DNA from: Helicoverpa zea
Taxonomy: Eukaryota; Arthropoda; Insecta; Lepidoptera; Noctuidae
Direction of reading: 5' to 3'
Assembly (NCBI RefSeq): GCF_022581195.2
Contig: NC_061453.1
Coordinates: 14,092,001 to 14,156,000 of the forward strand
DNA length: 64,000 nucleotides
A program made the translations under genes and the position numbers. The notes below the pieces were generated by a model. The model saw only the letters and a list, made by a program, of their open reading frames with translations. It was not told the DNA's origin and did no database searches. Positions 19,737 through 31,839 of the stretch are shown in pieces. How positions within the stretch are numbered: position 1 is the first letter of the stretch; every line of letters begins with the position of its first letter.

Positions 19737-21829
19737 TAGACATGGGCGCCGCGCCGGCGTCGCCACGCCGCGACACGCCCGCGCGCCGCCGCCGCCGCCG
19801 ACATTAGCTGCGCGGCGTGAGTTAGGTTAAGACGTGCCATTTTGTTCGCAATTATTTAGGCAATACTCTTCTTCCTCCGAGCCTTTTTCCCAACCATGTT
19901 GGGGTCGGTTTCTAGTCTAACCGGATTCAGCTGAGTACCAGTGCTTTACAAGGAGCGACTGCCTATCTGAACGAAATGGACACTTCAGTTTCTTTAAATA
20001 TCAGTAGTTTTCATCAATTTTGAGTAAACTATCCAAAAAACATAGTGCTGTTGGTCATGGAATCGAAGATGATCCATTAGATCAAGAATGTTGGCAATAT
20101 CTTGCTTCTGCTATTGGGGATCGACCCATTTCCAAAATGCGGACCTTCCATCATTTTGGAATGAGAAGAAGACAGAATTTCCATGGCTGTCTACATTTGC
20201 AAGGGCTCTGCTGTGTATACCCGCTACGAGTACTCCGAGTCATCATTATCTTCCTGCCCTGTTCCCAAGTCATTTGGAGTCGGTGCAACATGTCTTTTTC
20301 TTCCATTCCTCTCTGTCAAACATACTTACATCCACTCCCTTCTGCTTCACGTCCTCTTTCAGTCATCAATCAATCCATCTTTTCCTCGGTCTACTTAGCA
20401 CACTCTTTGTGACATGCGTTTCACACCGTCTCATCACATGCCCATACCACGACAAACTCTTCAAGGCTTCCTCTGATATACTCATTCCTGACTTTGTCCA
20501 TTCTGTTAACCCCACACCTCCGTCTCAACATTCTCATCTTTGCTACATGCACTCTATTCTCATCCTTCTTTTTCAATGCCCAACACTCTGATCCATACAG
20601 GACGACAGGTCTTCTTACGGATTTGTAAATTTTGCCCTTCAGTTTGAGGGGCATCCGGTGGGTCACAAATAGTGCTAGTTACCTGTCGCCACTGCATCCA
20701 TCCAGAATTGATCTGATGCGTAACATCCCTGTCCACCTCATCGTCACTTTGGACGAGTGAACCAAGGTACCGGAAGTCGGAGCAGACTGGTAGGGGCATG
20801 CCGGCTAGGGTTATGGTCATGGGTCTTGATATACCGCCAAAATCGCAATGTAGGTACTCGGTTTTGCTCTTGCTGACCTTTAAATCTACCGTCTTCAGTC
20901 TTAGCCGCCATGCCTCCAATCTGCTCTGGACCTCTGGCCCACTCTCCCCCACCAGAACAATCATTGGCGAAAAGCATACACCAGGAAACCTCCTCCTGTA
21001 TGTCCGCTGTAAGGGCGTCCATTAACAACAGGAAGAGGTAAGGACTGAGCGCCGACCCCTGATGTAAGCCAACCCCTACACTGAAACTGGCGGTAGTGCC
21101 GGCTGTAGACCGGACTTGTGTATTGCATCTGCCGTACATCGCTCGAATCAACTGCACATGAAGTATGTGCAGTTGATTCGAGCCTGGCATACCTTTCTCC
21201 TTAAGGGCCCACCACAAAACCTCACGAGGTACCCAGTCATATGCCTTTTCAAGGTCAACGAACACCTTATGTAAGCTATATTTTGACAGGGTGAAGCCCT
21301 GTTGCTACCGGCTACTGCGTTTGATCTGGCAGTGGTCAACACGTGGTTCCAGAAGAACTCGGAGCACAGGATCACCTATAAAAGCGGTCCACGTGCCACA
21401 CAAATTTATTACTTTTTGGTTAGACGCAGTAATTTGAAGAACATAAAAGATTGTAAGGTTATACCGGGTGAAAGTGTAGTCTCGCAACACAGACCCCTTG
21501 TTATGGAAGTGGCGTTTACAATAAAGTCAATAAAGGGCAAAGAAAAGACCTCCAAACATAAAATGGCACAGGTTGGAAAGGGCCGATTTGGCGGAGCAAT
21601 TTAGAAATGCGGTGGTAGATTAGATGATTGAAATGGGAGATATGAATGAAAGGAGTATGAGTGTTGGAGGGAAATGGCAATGACTATAAGGATGACAGCA
21701 AGAATAATTTTATTAGAATCGAAAGGAATTGCAAATCTATTAACATGTAGGTATATCATCCACGCCGCCGCTGTGTAAAATTCATCAGCGCGCCGCCGCC
21801 GCAAAATTCTGGGGCGGCGCCCATGTCTA
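19737..21829 (+). mobile_element. Defective hAT element with nested RTE LINE (copy 2)
   Basis: Duplicate of 2765-4857, including the CTTCATAC TSD, the hAT C-terminal fragment (20151-20237), the minus-strand RT (20238-21292), the plus-strand endonuclease piece (21292-21604) and the 41-bp hairpin (21142-21182). All insertions therefore predate the tandem duplication. Confidence 0.85.
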
Positions 21830-21837
21830 CTTCATAC

Positions 21838-22496
21838 TTCGTACTCTTGCGCATTAAAATCGCCCGAATCTGACAGAACCCCAGAAATCTCAGACCAATT
21901 TTGGTGACATCATCAGATTCGATTCAGCTGACAGCTGCGAAAGAAGGCAAACCGATATCACTTAGTAAGAATGATTGTCACACTTTCTGACCCTTAACCA
22001 ACGACTATCGAAATGACAGCTGGGACCCACGAGCTTTCTGAAACACGGAAGAATTCGTCATGACAACATGGTCACTCATCCACGCATCGACCGCGCCATG
22101 CGTTACTTAACCTTATGATCGATCGATCCGCGCGTCTTTGACTTAGCTACGAGCTCTTCCAAGAAGAATATGTAGGTAACATTAAACACATGAAGATTCA
22201 ACATGCAGCTGTAAAAGTGAAAAAAAAAGTGGTATAACGAGAAAATTATGAAAACTCTATTTGCATCCGGCAGGTGATTCAGGCCGGAAGTGAGCCTTAC
22301 AGTGTCGCTTGTTCATTTCCGTTTTTGTTGCACCACTGCACCGGTAGGTGGCGTTGTTTTAAAAACATTTAGTTGTCGTTGAATTCAATATCGTAAGGAT
22401 TTTTTGTGAGAAAGACATTTAAATAAGTTTGTTTTCTGCTCATAGGTACGTCACTGCTTGTGCATTCATTTATTTTGCTAGTCGTTTTATTTATGA
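21838..22496. other. Unit spacer (copy 2)
   Basis: Duplicate of 4866-5524; no gene seen. Confidence 0.6.
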
Positions 22497-23117
22497 AAAG
22501 CTCCGATTTCCGGTATCTCGGTTCGCTTATTCAGGGCGATGGCGAAAAAGATCGGACAGTTACGCACAGAATTAACGTAGGATGGATGAAATGGCGGCAG
22601 GTAACGGGAACAACTTCTCTTTCCCTCGTATTCCCCTTAAACTAAAGGGGAAAGTTTACAAGAGTATGGTCAGACCTGCTGTCTTGTTTTGAGCACAGTG
22701 CTGACCCACAAAAGCTACGAATGAAAGACAACTGCATGCGCCAGAGATGAGAATGTTAAGAGGAATGTGTGGTGTTACGCGAATGGATAGAGTGAGGAAT
22801 GATTTTATAAGAGGAAGTTTGAAAGTGGCGCCGGTAACAGAAAAATTGCGTGGAAACTGGCTGTCATGGTATGGGCATGTGATGCGGAGGAATGAGAGTC
22901 GTGGTGTGAGGAAGGTGATGAGTATGAACGTAGACGGATATAGTGGAAGAGGAAGACCAAAGAAACGATGGATGGATTGTGTGAAAGTAGATATGGTGAG
23001 AACGATTGTTACTTGTGAGATGGCGGCAGATAGAAGGGTATGGAAGAAGAAAACATGCTGCGCCGACCCCAAATAAAATTGGGATAAGGGCAGGAGGATG
23101 ATGATGATTATTTGTGA
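22497..23117 (+). pseudogene. RTE LINE 3' fragment (copy 2)
   Basis: Duplicate of 5525-6145 with the same stops and the same (gatgat) tail. Confidence 0.85.
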
Positions 23118-23191
23118 AAAGAAACATGATGTCATTTTCCATGCATGTTTTTTGATTAATTTACTAATTATTTTAACTATCAAGCAAACAT

Positions 23192-26100
23192 CCCAACTAG
23201 CACACTAGTGGAAATAGCAGCCTATTTTGCAACTGTTAGCTGTAAAGCAGTGCTTTAGGGGTTCCGAAAGTATCTTTAAGTTCTACTATTGCTTCCGTAG
23301 CTGCTCATAGCTGTAAATATAACTAAAGGCAGCAGAAATTATGTTAAAGGTTAAAGCTGCTAAAAAGTTTCTATTGCCGCCGATGTACGCGTTAGAACTG
23401 CATAAAGACTCTAATTGTAGACTTTTTAACGGAACTGTATATAAGATATATTTATCACTTTTCTGCCACTAAAGGTTTCATTGCAAAAGTGATTTGTTCT
23501 TTTGTGCAGACTTAAGTAGGAATTTGATCCTCTGTTCTACTTATAGCCGCATTAAGGCTCCACAATAGAAGCAGGAGATTAATAGACATTGCCTGCTCAT
23601 TTGGATACATTCTGTTATTTTATTCACAAACACAAGCAAGGGTCCCGTAGATTTTGTTTTCTCAATTACTGATAACGAATCAGTTACAGAGGAAAAATAA
23701 TGTTTGTTTTGAAGTAATAAAAAACTTATAGCAGAAAATATGTATTTATTCTAGCATATAAAAAAAATCAGTAGCTCCATTTATTTACTCTCAAGTATAG
23801 TAAAACACTCCGTTTTTCCCATTTAGATGGACAGATGCGAAGTTCTTGTTAATTTGTTGTGCATTATAAGTTTGAATTATTTTGAACGGTACTCTGAAAA
23901 CAATGTAACACATAGTACTTAAGTGTTAAACAGTTAACAATAATATATCATCGTATTATAGAGATTCCAACGACTTCTACGGATCTCTAAACAAGTAGCC
24001 ATTAATAGTGTGGTTTGATATCTGCAGTATCACAGAGCAGACTTGAACTGCAATAGTGGTACAGATATTACTTGGACCTTCAGAAGAGTGAAGCTTAGCG
24101 CTATGACGCGCAGAGAGGAGTTTTTAAGGTTGAAGTTGCAACTTAAAGCTGCTTTCATTGGACGCCATGTTTATAAGATAATTATTTATTAGCAATCGAG
24201 AAATTTATAGGTTTTTATCGCATTTGTAGTAAAATATATCTGAATATCGAATAAGCAACTTACTAAAAACGAATGTAGTCCAGTATGTAATTTTAATATC
24301 GTGTAGGTGTGTGATATAAAAATATTTACATAATAATAATTTATATATTTTACGATATTCTGAGGTAATTATTGAGGCGCGTTAAAAATACTTCAACAAT
24401 ATCAACTATATTCACGATAAACTGATCTGCGTTTGTAGCTACTTACCATATAATCTATACATATAATAAATCTGTAAAAAAACTGTGTCTGTACATTGAA
24501 TATATTAAAAAAATAATAATTGGGTGGGGTTTAGAAACAGTAATGGAGTACAAATCCAAAAAAAAATTCTGTCTGTATGTCTGTATGTCTGTATGTCTGT
24601 ATGTCTGTATGTCTGTTTGTTTGTACACGCTAATCTTCCGAACTACTGAACGGATTTCAATGATTTTTTCTTTGTTGTATCAGTATTAAGCCTGGTCAAC
24701 ATATAGGCTATAATTTATCTTCGAAACTTGAAGACCTGATGCAGAACACCAACAGACCAACAAAACTATAAGAGATACAAAAATGGTGCCATGGCAAAAA
24801 TTGTTTCATTTGATGAGCATTTTCAGCTGAGATAATAAATTTGAAGATCTGGAACACCTGATGTGGAACTCCAAGAGCCCAGCTTTTCTGTACCATATAC
24901 AGGTATGACGTTTTAGCAAAAGTTGTTCAATTTGATAAGCACTTTCTATTGACTTATACAAATTGAAGATCTAAAACACCTGATGTGGAACTCCAGGGGC
25001 CCAGCTAGACTATAGCATATAGAGGTATAACGTTGTAGCAAAAGTTGTTCAATCTGATACGAGTAAGCACTCTCTGTTGACTTATAAAAATTGAAGATGT
25101 AAAACACCTGATGTGGAACTCCAGGAGCCCTGCTAGACTATATGAAGCATATGAAGATATGACGTTTTAGCAAAAGTGGTTCAATCTGGTAAGCCCTCTC
25201 TATTGACATATAAACATCGAAGATCTGGAACACCTGATGTGGAACTTCAAGAGCAATACTACACTTGAAATGTATAGAAATGAATGTTATGAAATAGGTA
25301 TGGTGAATCAAAGAAAGTAATTAGTCCGTCTTTTAGATAACCCTAAAATAATGGACACGTATTTTTTCTTTTCTCCTTCTCACAAACAAATAATAACGAA
25401 GATATAACACGCTTGAATTTTGTGTTAAGTCACTGCTTAGTACAAATTTTACATACCTAGACGTGGCGTCACGAGCCCCCACTCTCCGAATTAGTTGCGT
25501 TATATATATCTCATTATTATTTTGCATGTCTCTTCCAGACCTCTGGACTACAGAGTTCTGAATTTTCGGGAGGCAAACGAGAGGCCGAAGCCAACACGCT
25601 GAAGCCCTTTTGAGACAACTTTAATGAAATGGTGACACAAAACCGACGATTATCCCTTTATACACTATAGAAATGAACCCAAGGACAATCCCCGGTGGAT
25701 GTCGTTAAAAAAAAAGACAATCCCCGGTTCTGTGCTATACCATTGCTAACTGTGGATGAATACTACTTGGGCTATTGTGATGGGATGCTAATGGACTAGG
25801 AATGGGGAAACTACGGGAACTATGGCACCTGCCGATGACAATGTATTAGATACATGTAAAAATGGCAAGTGGAGACTCGCCAGCTCACTTACTGGGCCCC
25901 CGGGAATCAGTCACTGAATAGCAACAAGAGGGCAACAGGGACATAAGCGGCTGAAGTGTGAGGATACCTCGGCGGATTTAAAACGCAGATTACGCGCTCC
26001 CTGTCACTTACCACGAGGCACCTATCCTCCGAGCAGGGCTACTAACCCTGCTCTACCGACTCCACTCTGGACGGTCAAGCCAAGCCAGAGTCGTGAGACC

Positions 26101-27131
26101 TACCCCCGTCATGGTTCACTCCGACCGGCCGGAGATGGGGGACAGTATACTCTCCTTGGAGAACTCAGTATATATGCCCCGCGGGGTCGCTACACCCCGT
26201 CATCAGCCTCAGATGTCCTGCGGTGCTTATATCTCATTATTATTGTCGTTATTATCTCAAGAGAGAAAAGTTGCATTGGCACTATTGGCAGGTACTTGCC
26301 AGACCTGGAATCAAAGATGCACGCTCATACTTGAGAGATTGGTTCTCTACCCAATAAACCACTACGACTTCCACTAAGTCATCACGACTTTGTCATCTCA
26401 GTAACATTTAATGTTTTTTTTTACGTACAATATTATATACGTGTAATATTTTTGCCACACACAACTTAAATGTGGACTAATTCGAATCACTACTTTTATC
26501 CCTATGGTCACGTCTATTGCGGTTCAGTTCTCAGCGTTTTGTTTAGTCTGCTGTGCTTTTGCCGTTGAAGTACAAAAATAAATATATGGAACGTTTCTAA
26601 TGGCTATGCGTATTCCGTTGTTTTCAAGTCAACGGGCCCTTAAAATTCAATATCAGATGATTCAGACCTTTTATTTTGCTGACCCCGTAGTCGCTGGCAT
26701 AAGGGACAGGATCCGCGTACGAAGTCGCGGGCAGAAGCTAGTACAAAATATAGCTCAAAAACACTTACCTTCACTTAATATTTATTTGTATTCAGTAATG
26801 TCTGACTCAGGAACAACAAATATATTTTATAAATGAGAGACAAGGTGAATGATCAGTGAAGTTTTCTTCATTCGGCTAAATTTGTCATTCATTCAATCAT
26901 CGCCATAAGAGCTTTAGTACGGTGTTAATTATTAGTTGCCGCTCCTGTATCGCTTTTATGCCTCTACTATGAAGTTCTAATGGGACTATAGACTGCAAAA
27001 AGTTGTGCCCCTTTGGCTGCAAAGCTGCTGCATAAGGTCTGTAGAGCACGCTCTGGCGCTTGAGCTTGGCACCTTTAGTAGTAATCGGATTGGCTCTAAA
27101 GCTCTTAAGCAACAGTTTTGTGCTACTTGGG
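23192..27131. mobile_element. 1.65-kb TIR element (copy 2), interrupted by Helitron
   Basis: Duplicate of 6220-7871 with the same CCCAACTAGCACA / TGTGCTACTTGGG ends. The Helitron at 24454-26741 sits inside it. Its left and right parts carry a few substitutions relative to copy 1. Confidence 0.75.
24454..26741 (+). mobile_element. Non-autonomous Helitron, 2288 bp, with empty site
   Basis: Starts TCTATACATATAATAAATC and ends GGGCAGAAGCTAG, inserted exactly between the A (24453) and T (26742) that are adjacent at 7481/7482 in copy 1. 5'-TC, 3'-CTAG and A^T insertion define a Helitron. Inside are a tgtctgta microsatellite (~24570-24618), four ~122-128-bp repeats around cacctgatgtggaac (24855, 24977, 25105, 25231), a degraded minus-strand SINE (~26260-26380) and GC-rich sequence of unknown origin (25560-26240). 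No Rep/helicase frame is present. A near-identical copy is at 49101-51388. Confidence 0.92.
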
Positions 27132-27345
27132 ATATCTGTATCTAGTATTTATGAGTATGACTGCTGATTTAAATCAGTTCCATATTTTTTTGAAGAAATA
27201 GTCTATATATTTGGGTGATGACGGTCTAAGACTAATTAGGGAACGAAACCAAAACCAGTATGTTTATTTTGTGAATTTATATAATTGGTCATTAAAATTT
27301 TACAGAATAACAACCAACATCAAGCCAATAATGACTGTTGTGGCA

Positions 27346-27579
27346 TTAATACACATCTACGCATATATTCTCAACTCGCTTCTTGGGCGGTACGCAGTAG
27401 TCACCGCTAAAAGCTCCTCGTGCTAGCAGTATGGGTCTCATGCGTAATAATTGAGACCGCAATAAGAGAGTGGGGTGGTTACCGTGGTGGTCATCGTGGT
27501 AGTCATTGTTATTAATAACCTGGCACATGACGCTCCCCAGGACGGCCACTAGAACAAAAAGTAAGATTAACTTCGACAT
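27346..27579 (-). CDS. ENF/SRP-like peptide precursor, family 1, copy 2
   Basis: This 77-residue precursor differs from the gene at 8086 only by Leu for Val in the signal peptide (MSKLILLFVLV). It retains the HDDHH spacer, LLAR54 and the GAFSGDYC...C module with Cys62 and Cys73. Its TATA box is at 27666-27673 on the minus strand. About 1.7 kb upstream lies the divergently transcribed gene at 29278. Together they form a head-to-head pair with shared intergenic sequence. Confidence 0.8.
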   Translation of the reverse strand: MSKLILLFVLVAVLGSVMCQVINNNDYHDDHHGNHPTLLLRSQLLRMRPILLARGAFSGDYCVPPKKRVENICVDVY

Positions 27580-27665
27580 TCTTACAGTTTACTCACTTCT
27601 GCGATACAGATCCGCAAGTTTACTGAATATTGCTGACGATGTTATGATACTCGGGTATGCACTCC

Positions 27666-27673
27666 TTTATATA
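27666..27673 (-). promoter_or_regulatory. TATA box of family-1 gene (copy 2)
   Basis: TATATAAA on the minus strand, 87 bp from the ATG, within the conserved promoter-leader block described at 8406. Confidence 0.7.
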
Positions 27674-28093
27674 CTACTGTGAATAGTGAAAAGTCTTAAA
27701 TCAATTGGTTTCAAATAATGCGTTAAATTATTTGACTCCCTTATTAAGGATATTATATTTGTCACTAACTGATTTAAAAAATAGCACGTAGATAAACGGT
27801 ATAGGCCATGAAAATATTGTTAATGAAAATCAAGGACGATATTCTAAAAATTGTCAGTTAAAGCTAGTTCCTAATAATTGTACGTAGGTACTATAAAATT
27901 GCCAAATAATGGAACGGATAGTTTATTTTAATTAACCTGAATAATAATTCCTTTGAAGTGCTTATTGCTTCCTTAATGTTCCAGTTATCGAAAACAAATA
28001 TCTTGTATGTTCCGCTTGACTGGAGTTTTGAAATGTATTTAAATATCTGCCTCCCTCGTTCTTTTCATCTTTACCACAGAGTCTAGAAATTCT

Positions 28094-28354
28094 TATAAAA
28101 GGGACGAATTACACAAAACAGCACTTTTCCGTAGAGGCTCCAGCAATTGTGTCCTTTCGCTCAGGTTTGTGCCCGAGGCGTTTCATTCAGACGCCCTTCG
28201 CTCATATAACATGCACTATGTGTGGCGACATTCTTACAACACAAAGATTTGCTTCAAATACGTCCTTGGTCGGTATGACTCATGCTGTATTTGTTAAGAT
28301 TCAGATCGTTTTTAGTGCTCTAGGTAACTATATTGTTAATAAACATGTAATAAA
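28094..28354 (+). other. Candidate small transcription unit, uninterrupted copy
   Basis: TATAAAA at 28094, a conserved ~200-bp body and AATAAA signals at 28338 and 28349. This is the copy without the gypsy insertion. The ATG at 28211 opens 28 codons: MHYVWRHSYNTKICFKYVLG, then a Cys-containing tail ending CCIC and TAA. The coding potential is weak; a non-coding transcript is equally possible. It lies between two divergent family-1 genes. Confidence 0.4.
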
Positions 28355-28606
28355 GTTGTTCCTATAGTTCATCATCATTATCATCCTTTTATTTTGATAG
28401 CGAAACGAACAAATAAACACACCTATTTTTATAATTCCTATTAGTTGTCGTTACGATAAATCGATTTCACACAGAAGCAACAGTAATATGGTTATTCGCT
28501 GTTGATTGATTAGTTATACATACACTGCTGCATAAATATAATAATCCATTAACTCCGCTCTTTATTAAATAAAATGTATTACTTGATTTGTTATCACACC
28601 ATGATA

Positions 28607-28808
28607 TCTCTATACTAATATTATAAAGAGGAAAACTTTGTTTGTTTGTGTGGTTGTAATGGATAAACTCAAAAACTACTGGACCGATTTTAAATATTCT
28701 TTCACCATTAGAAAGCTATATTATCTGCGAGTAACACAGGCTTTATTTTATAGCGGTGCGGGCAGAAGCTCCTACGTGACGCGGGTGAAACCGCGGGAAA
28801 ACGGCTAG
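28607..28808 (+). mobile_element. Short Helitron-like element (~200 bp)
   Basis: TCTCTATACTAATATTATAA at the 5' end after an A and ACGGCTAG followed by T at the 3' end. The interior (gtttgtttgtgtgg..., aactactggaccgattt..., tgacgcgggtgaaaccgcgg) is the common lepidopteran Helitron pattern. The orthologous element is at 39059-39248 in inverted orientation, so it is older than the unit inversion. Confidence 0.8.
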
Positions 28809-29183
28809 TGTTGAATATAATGACGAGCAGAAATGTCATAACGGAAAATCTCCTAAGAAAGGAGCGTCGACAAAATGCGGATACTTAGGGTACGAGAAAC
28901 ATAGTATCCTTCCAAAAACGCGTTTTGAGAACGCATAGAAGCCAAATTCTGATCAACTTAATTTGTAATTATAAATCAATATTTTGTCACTATACCAATA
29001 GTTTTTTCACATTTCAATGTACTCCTAGATAATGACGTGAATATCAATATTTTCATACTCTTGCTATTTATAATCTACGTACCATTTTTAAATTGATTAG
29101 TGACAAATGTCCTTAATAAGGGAGTCGAATAATTTGACGCATTATTTGAAACCAATTGATTTAAATCTTTTCACTACTCACAG
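28809..29183. other. Intergenic spacer of the divergent pair
   Basis: Holds gacgagcagaaatgtcataa..., found inverted near 38955-39020. From ~29100 it becomes the conserved upstream region of the plus-strand family-1 gene (ccttaataagggagtcgaat, accaattgatttaaatc). No gene seen. Confidence 0.6.
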
Positions 29184-29191
29184 TATATAAA
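29184..29191 (+). promoter_or_regulatory. TATA box of family-1 gene (plus strand)
   Basis: TATATAAA, 87 bp from the ATG at 29278, followed by the same leader as the other family members, including tcagcaatattcagtaaac, which contains arthropod-type TCAG initiator matches. Confidence 0.7.
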
Positions 29192-29277
29192 GGAGGGCAT
29201 ACCCGAGTATCATAACATCGTCAGCAATATTCAGTAAACTTGCGGATCTGTATCGCAGAAGTGAGTAAACTGTAAGA

Positions 29278-29490
29278 ATGTCGAAGTTAATCGTACTTGT
29301 TGTTCTAGTGGCCGTCCTGGGGAGCGTCATGTGCCAGTATATTGAAACCGATGACCAACCAGACTACATTATTGGTGATCGGTCCCAATTACTCCTTCAA
29401 CCCATACTGCTAACACGAGGAGCTTTCGACGGCGACTATTGCCCACCACCCAAGGTGCGAGTTGGCGATATATGCGTTAAAAAGGATTAA
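29278..29490 (+). CDS. ENF/SRP-like peptide precursor, family 1, divergent partner
   Basis: A 70-residue precursor. Residues 1-19 are the invariant signal peptide (MSKLIVLVVLVAVLGSVMC). The spacer here is acidic rather than His-rich (ETDDQPDY). LLTR47 precedes a 23-residue C-terminal module GAFDGDYCPPPKVRVGDICV plus KKD, with Cys54 and Cys65. The module differs from the minus-strand genes in SGD/DGD, a Pro after the first Cys and a basic end. A poly(A) signal AATAAA at ~29578 lies only 25 bp before a broken family-2 start at 29605. It is transcribed away from the gene at 27346. Confidence 0.8.
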   Translation: MSKLIVLVVLVAVLGSVMCQYIETDDQPDYIIGDRSQLLLQPILLTRGAFDGDYCPPPKVRVGDICVKKD

Positions 29491-29604
29491 TAACAGCTAT
29501 TTAAACCCAAATGCTGGTTGCAAATACAATAGTTTTTGTTTTGTTCCCTGAATAATCTTAGACCTTCCTCACCCAAAAATAAAGACCAGTTTGTGTACGA
29601 AATC

Positions 29605-29677
29605 ATGATCAAGCTACTCGTTATTTGTGCTTTGATAGTTTGTTTGAATACTGTCAACTGTCATGATATCGATGAAA
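29605..29677 (+). pseudogene. Family-2 gene, 5' fragment (signal peptide only)
   Basis: The ATG at 29605 opens MIKLLVICALIVCLNTVNC followed by HDIDE, the family-2 signal peptide and first mature residues. At 29678 the frame enters a TIR element and reads nonsense until 29829. The rest of the gene resumes at 33451. Upstream homology with intact copies begins only at about 29590, so it also lacks its TATA box, the preceding sequence being the 3' flank of the gene at 29278. Confidence 0.85.
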
Positions 29678-31730
29678 GGACAATGCCAGGGTCTGGGCTC
29701 AAAGTTTGCCCAGCAGTGGGAGTAGTTCCAGCTGGTTCCATAGTGCACTCTGAACATGAAATCCAAATATTTTTGAAATCGGTCCCAGAGGTCCCGAGAA
29801 AAACCGGTTCAAATGTTCTCCATAGATAGTCACTTAACAAAGCCTGAGCTATTTGCCCAGTAGTAAAAGTGGTCGAAATAGGTTCTTTACTGCACTGTTA
29901 ACACGAAATCTAAATATTTTGGAAATCGGTCCAAGAGGTCCCGAGAAAAACCGGTTCTAATGTTCAACTTGAACAGTCACTTTACAAAGCCCAAGCCGTT
30001 TCTCCAGTAGTGGAAATAGTTAAAATAGGTTCCTTACTTCACTCTTAACACGGAATCCAAATATTTTTGAAATCGGTCCCAGAGGTCCCGAGAAAAACCG
30101 GTTCAAATGTTCTCCATAGATAGTCACTTAACAAAGCCTGAGCCATTTGCCCAGTAGTGAAAGTGGTCGAAATAGGTTCTTTACTGCACTGTTAACACGA
30201 AATCCAAATATTTTTGAAATCGGTCCCTGAGGTCCTGAGAAAAACCGGTTCAAATGTTCTCCATAGATAGTCACTTAACAAAGCCTGAGCCATTTGCCCA
30301 GTAGTGAAAGTGGTCGAAATAGGTTCTTTACTGCACTGTTAATACGAAATCCAAATATTTTGGAAATCGGTCCCAGAGGTCCCGAGAAAAACCGGTTATA
30401 ACGTTAAACTTGAACAGTCACTTTATAAAGCCCAAGCCATTTGCCCAGTAGTGGGAATGGTTAGAATAGGTTCTTTACTTCACTCTTAAGACGGAATCCA
30501 AATATTTTTGAAATCGGTCCCAGAGGTCCCGAGAAGAACCGGTTCAAATGTTCTCCATAGATAGTCACTTAACAAAGCCTGAGCCATTTGCCCAGTAGTG
30601 AAAGTGGTCGAAATAGGTTCTTTACTGCACTGTTAACACGAAATCCAAATATTTTGGAAATCGGTCCCAGAGGTCCCGAAAAAAACCGGTTATAATGTTA
30701 AACTTGAACAGTCACTTTATAAAGCCCAAGCCATTTGCCCAGTAGTGGGAATGGTTAGAATAGGTTCTTTACTTCACTCTTAAGACGGACTCCAAATATT
30801 TTTGAAATCGGTCCCAGAGGTCAAGAGAAAAACCGGTTCTAATGTTAGCCAGCCATTGTTAGCTAGCCATTTTAAGCAGCCACAAACCTAATAACAACCT
30901 TCTTTTCTTGAAATAACATTCAGATAGTTAGTGGTTTCACTGTTAACAGGATAAAATAACAGAAATAGACGTTTAAAGGTAATTGTTGTTTCTCTTGCTT
31001 TTCAGTCTCTATCTACTACAATCAGTCCTAAGTTCGTGTAGCGTCATGCAATTAATATCCGTAATGGCAATGGAAAAATCTTATCAGGACGAATTAAATA
31101 AGCTCGAACACGAGGTAGTAAATAGATACCGTTGAGGAGTTCCCTCGTCTCACTGTCGTCTCCATCGGCAGGTCAGGTCTTAACCTCCACAGTTTTGTGG
31201 TGTCGGAGACATATACCCGAATGACAAGTTTTTATTCGATATGTGCTTACAATTTCCGAGAGTTCCCTATTGTTTTAAGGTTTCTATCACCAGACCCTGG
31301 ACCGAATAACAAAGGAACTATTTGGAAAGTAAATCCTTTCAAACAATAAAATGATTGTTTATATCGGTTGGTAAACGACGGAGTTAATATGCACGTACTT
31401 ACGTAAAAAGAATACAAACGAACTGAGTGAGAAACTCCTCCATTTTTTGAAGTCGGTAAAAAAAATTCTCGTTCAATAGGTACCTCGTATTTGTCGATTA
31501 ATATTATAATGCATTTCAATTAAGGTAATAAAAGTGGAATAGTTAAGAGTTTGTAAGGATGTTTTTCGTAATATTGAATAAGAGTCAAACCAGTTTTTCT
31601 CAGGACTCCCGGGATAGATTTCGAAATATTTCGGTCTGGGACCTATTATAAGCCTATGGAACATAATACACTATGCAGTTACTGTGGGCAACTCTTGAGC
31701 CCAACTTCCATACAAAGAATAGCATTGTCC
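29678..31730 (+). mobile_element. TIR element A with 147-bp repeats
   Basis: The left end GGACAATGCCAGGG and the right end ...agaatAGCATTGTCC are inverted; the similarity continues imperfectly inward (GGGCTCAAAGTTTGCCCA versus GGGCTCAAGAGTTGCCCA). Flanks are gaaa / tttx, with no clear TSD. The left half is a tandem array, the right half (~30840-31730) is unique sequence shared with element B. No transposase frame was found. Interruption of the family-2 gene fixes the boundaries. It is a fold-back-like, non-autonomous element of unknown superfamily. Confidence 0.85.
29700..30840 (+). repeat. Exact 147-bp tandem repeat array (8 units)
   Basis: The motif ggtccCagag within gaaatcggtcccagaggtcc begins at 29781, 29928, 30075, 30222, 30369, 30516, 30663 and 30810, seven consecutive steps of exactly 147 bp. 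Units fall into two sequence types: one with ttctccatagatagtcactt, the other with taaacttgaacagtcacttt. Confidence 0.95.
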
Positions 31731-31839
31731 TTTATCGTGAATAAATTTTAACATGAGTTTTATTTCGTGATGTTCATTTTATGAGAGTTTTTGAATTTAT
31801 AATTTTAAATACTAAAACTTACTTGGTATAAAATTGAAA
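31731..31839. other. 109-bp spacer between elements A and B
   Basis: AT-rich sequence starting tttatcgtg and ending attgaaa, giving both elements the same gaaa^ttt flank context. It has no match in the intact family-2 genes, so it came with the elements or from another locus. Confidence 0.7.

Larger units (their letters stand above)
16973..28606 (+). repeat. Tandem segmental duplication unit, copy 2
   Basis: Matches copy 1 from base 1. Three differences were noticed by reading: a serine-to-isoleucine change in a spurious frame near 23180, a few substitutions at 23830-24280, and a Val-to-Leu change in the family-1 signal peptide. A Helitron is inserted at 24454-26741, and the gypsy element is absent. 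The junction with copy 1 lies at 16958-16972. Confidence 0.93.

Noticed and set aside
26093..26377. 94-codon frame inside the Helitron (also at 50739-51023)
   Set aside because: Starts without ATG in one reading, runs through a degraded SINE and has no Helitron function; probably captured TE or host debris, not annotated as a gene.
29700..30840. CRISPR-like array
   Set aside because: Direct 147-bp repeats without spacers, in a eukaryotic TE; not a CRISPR.
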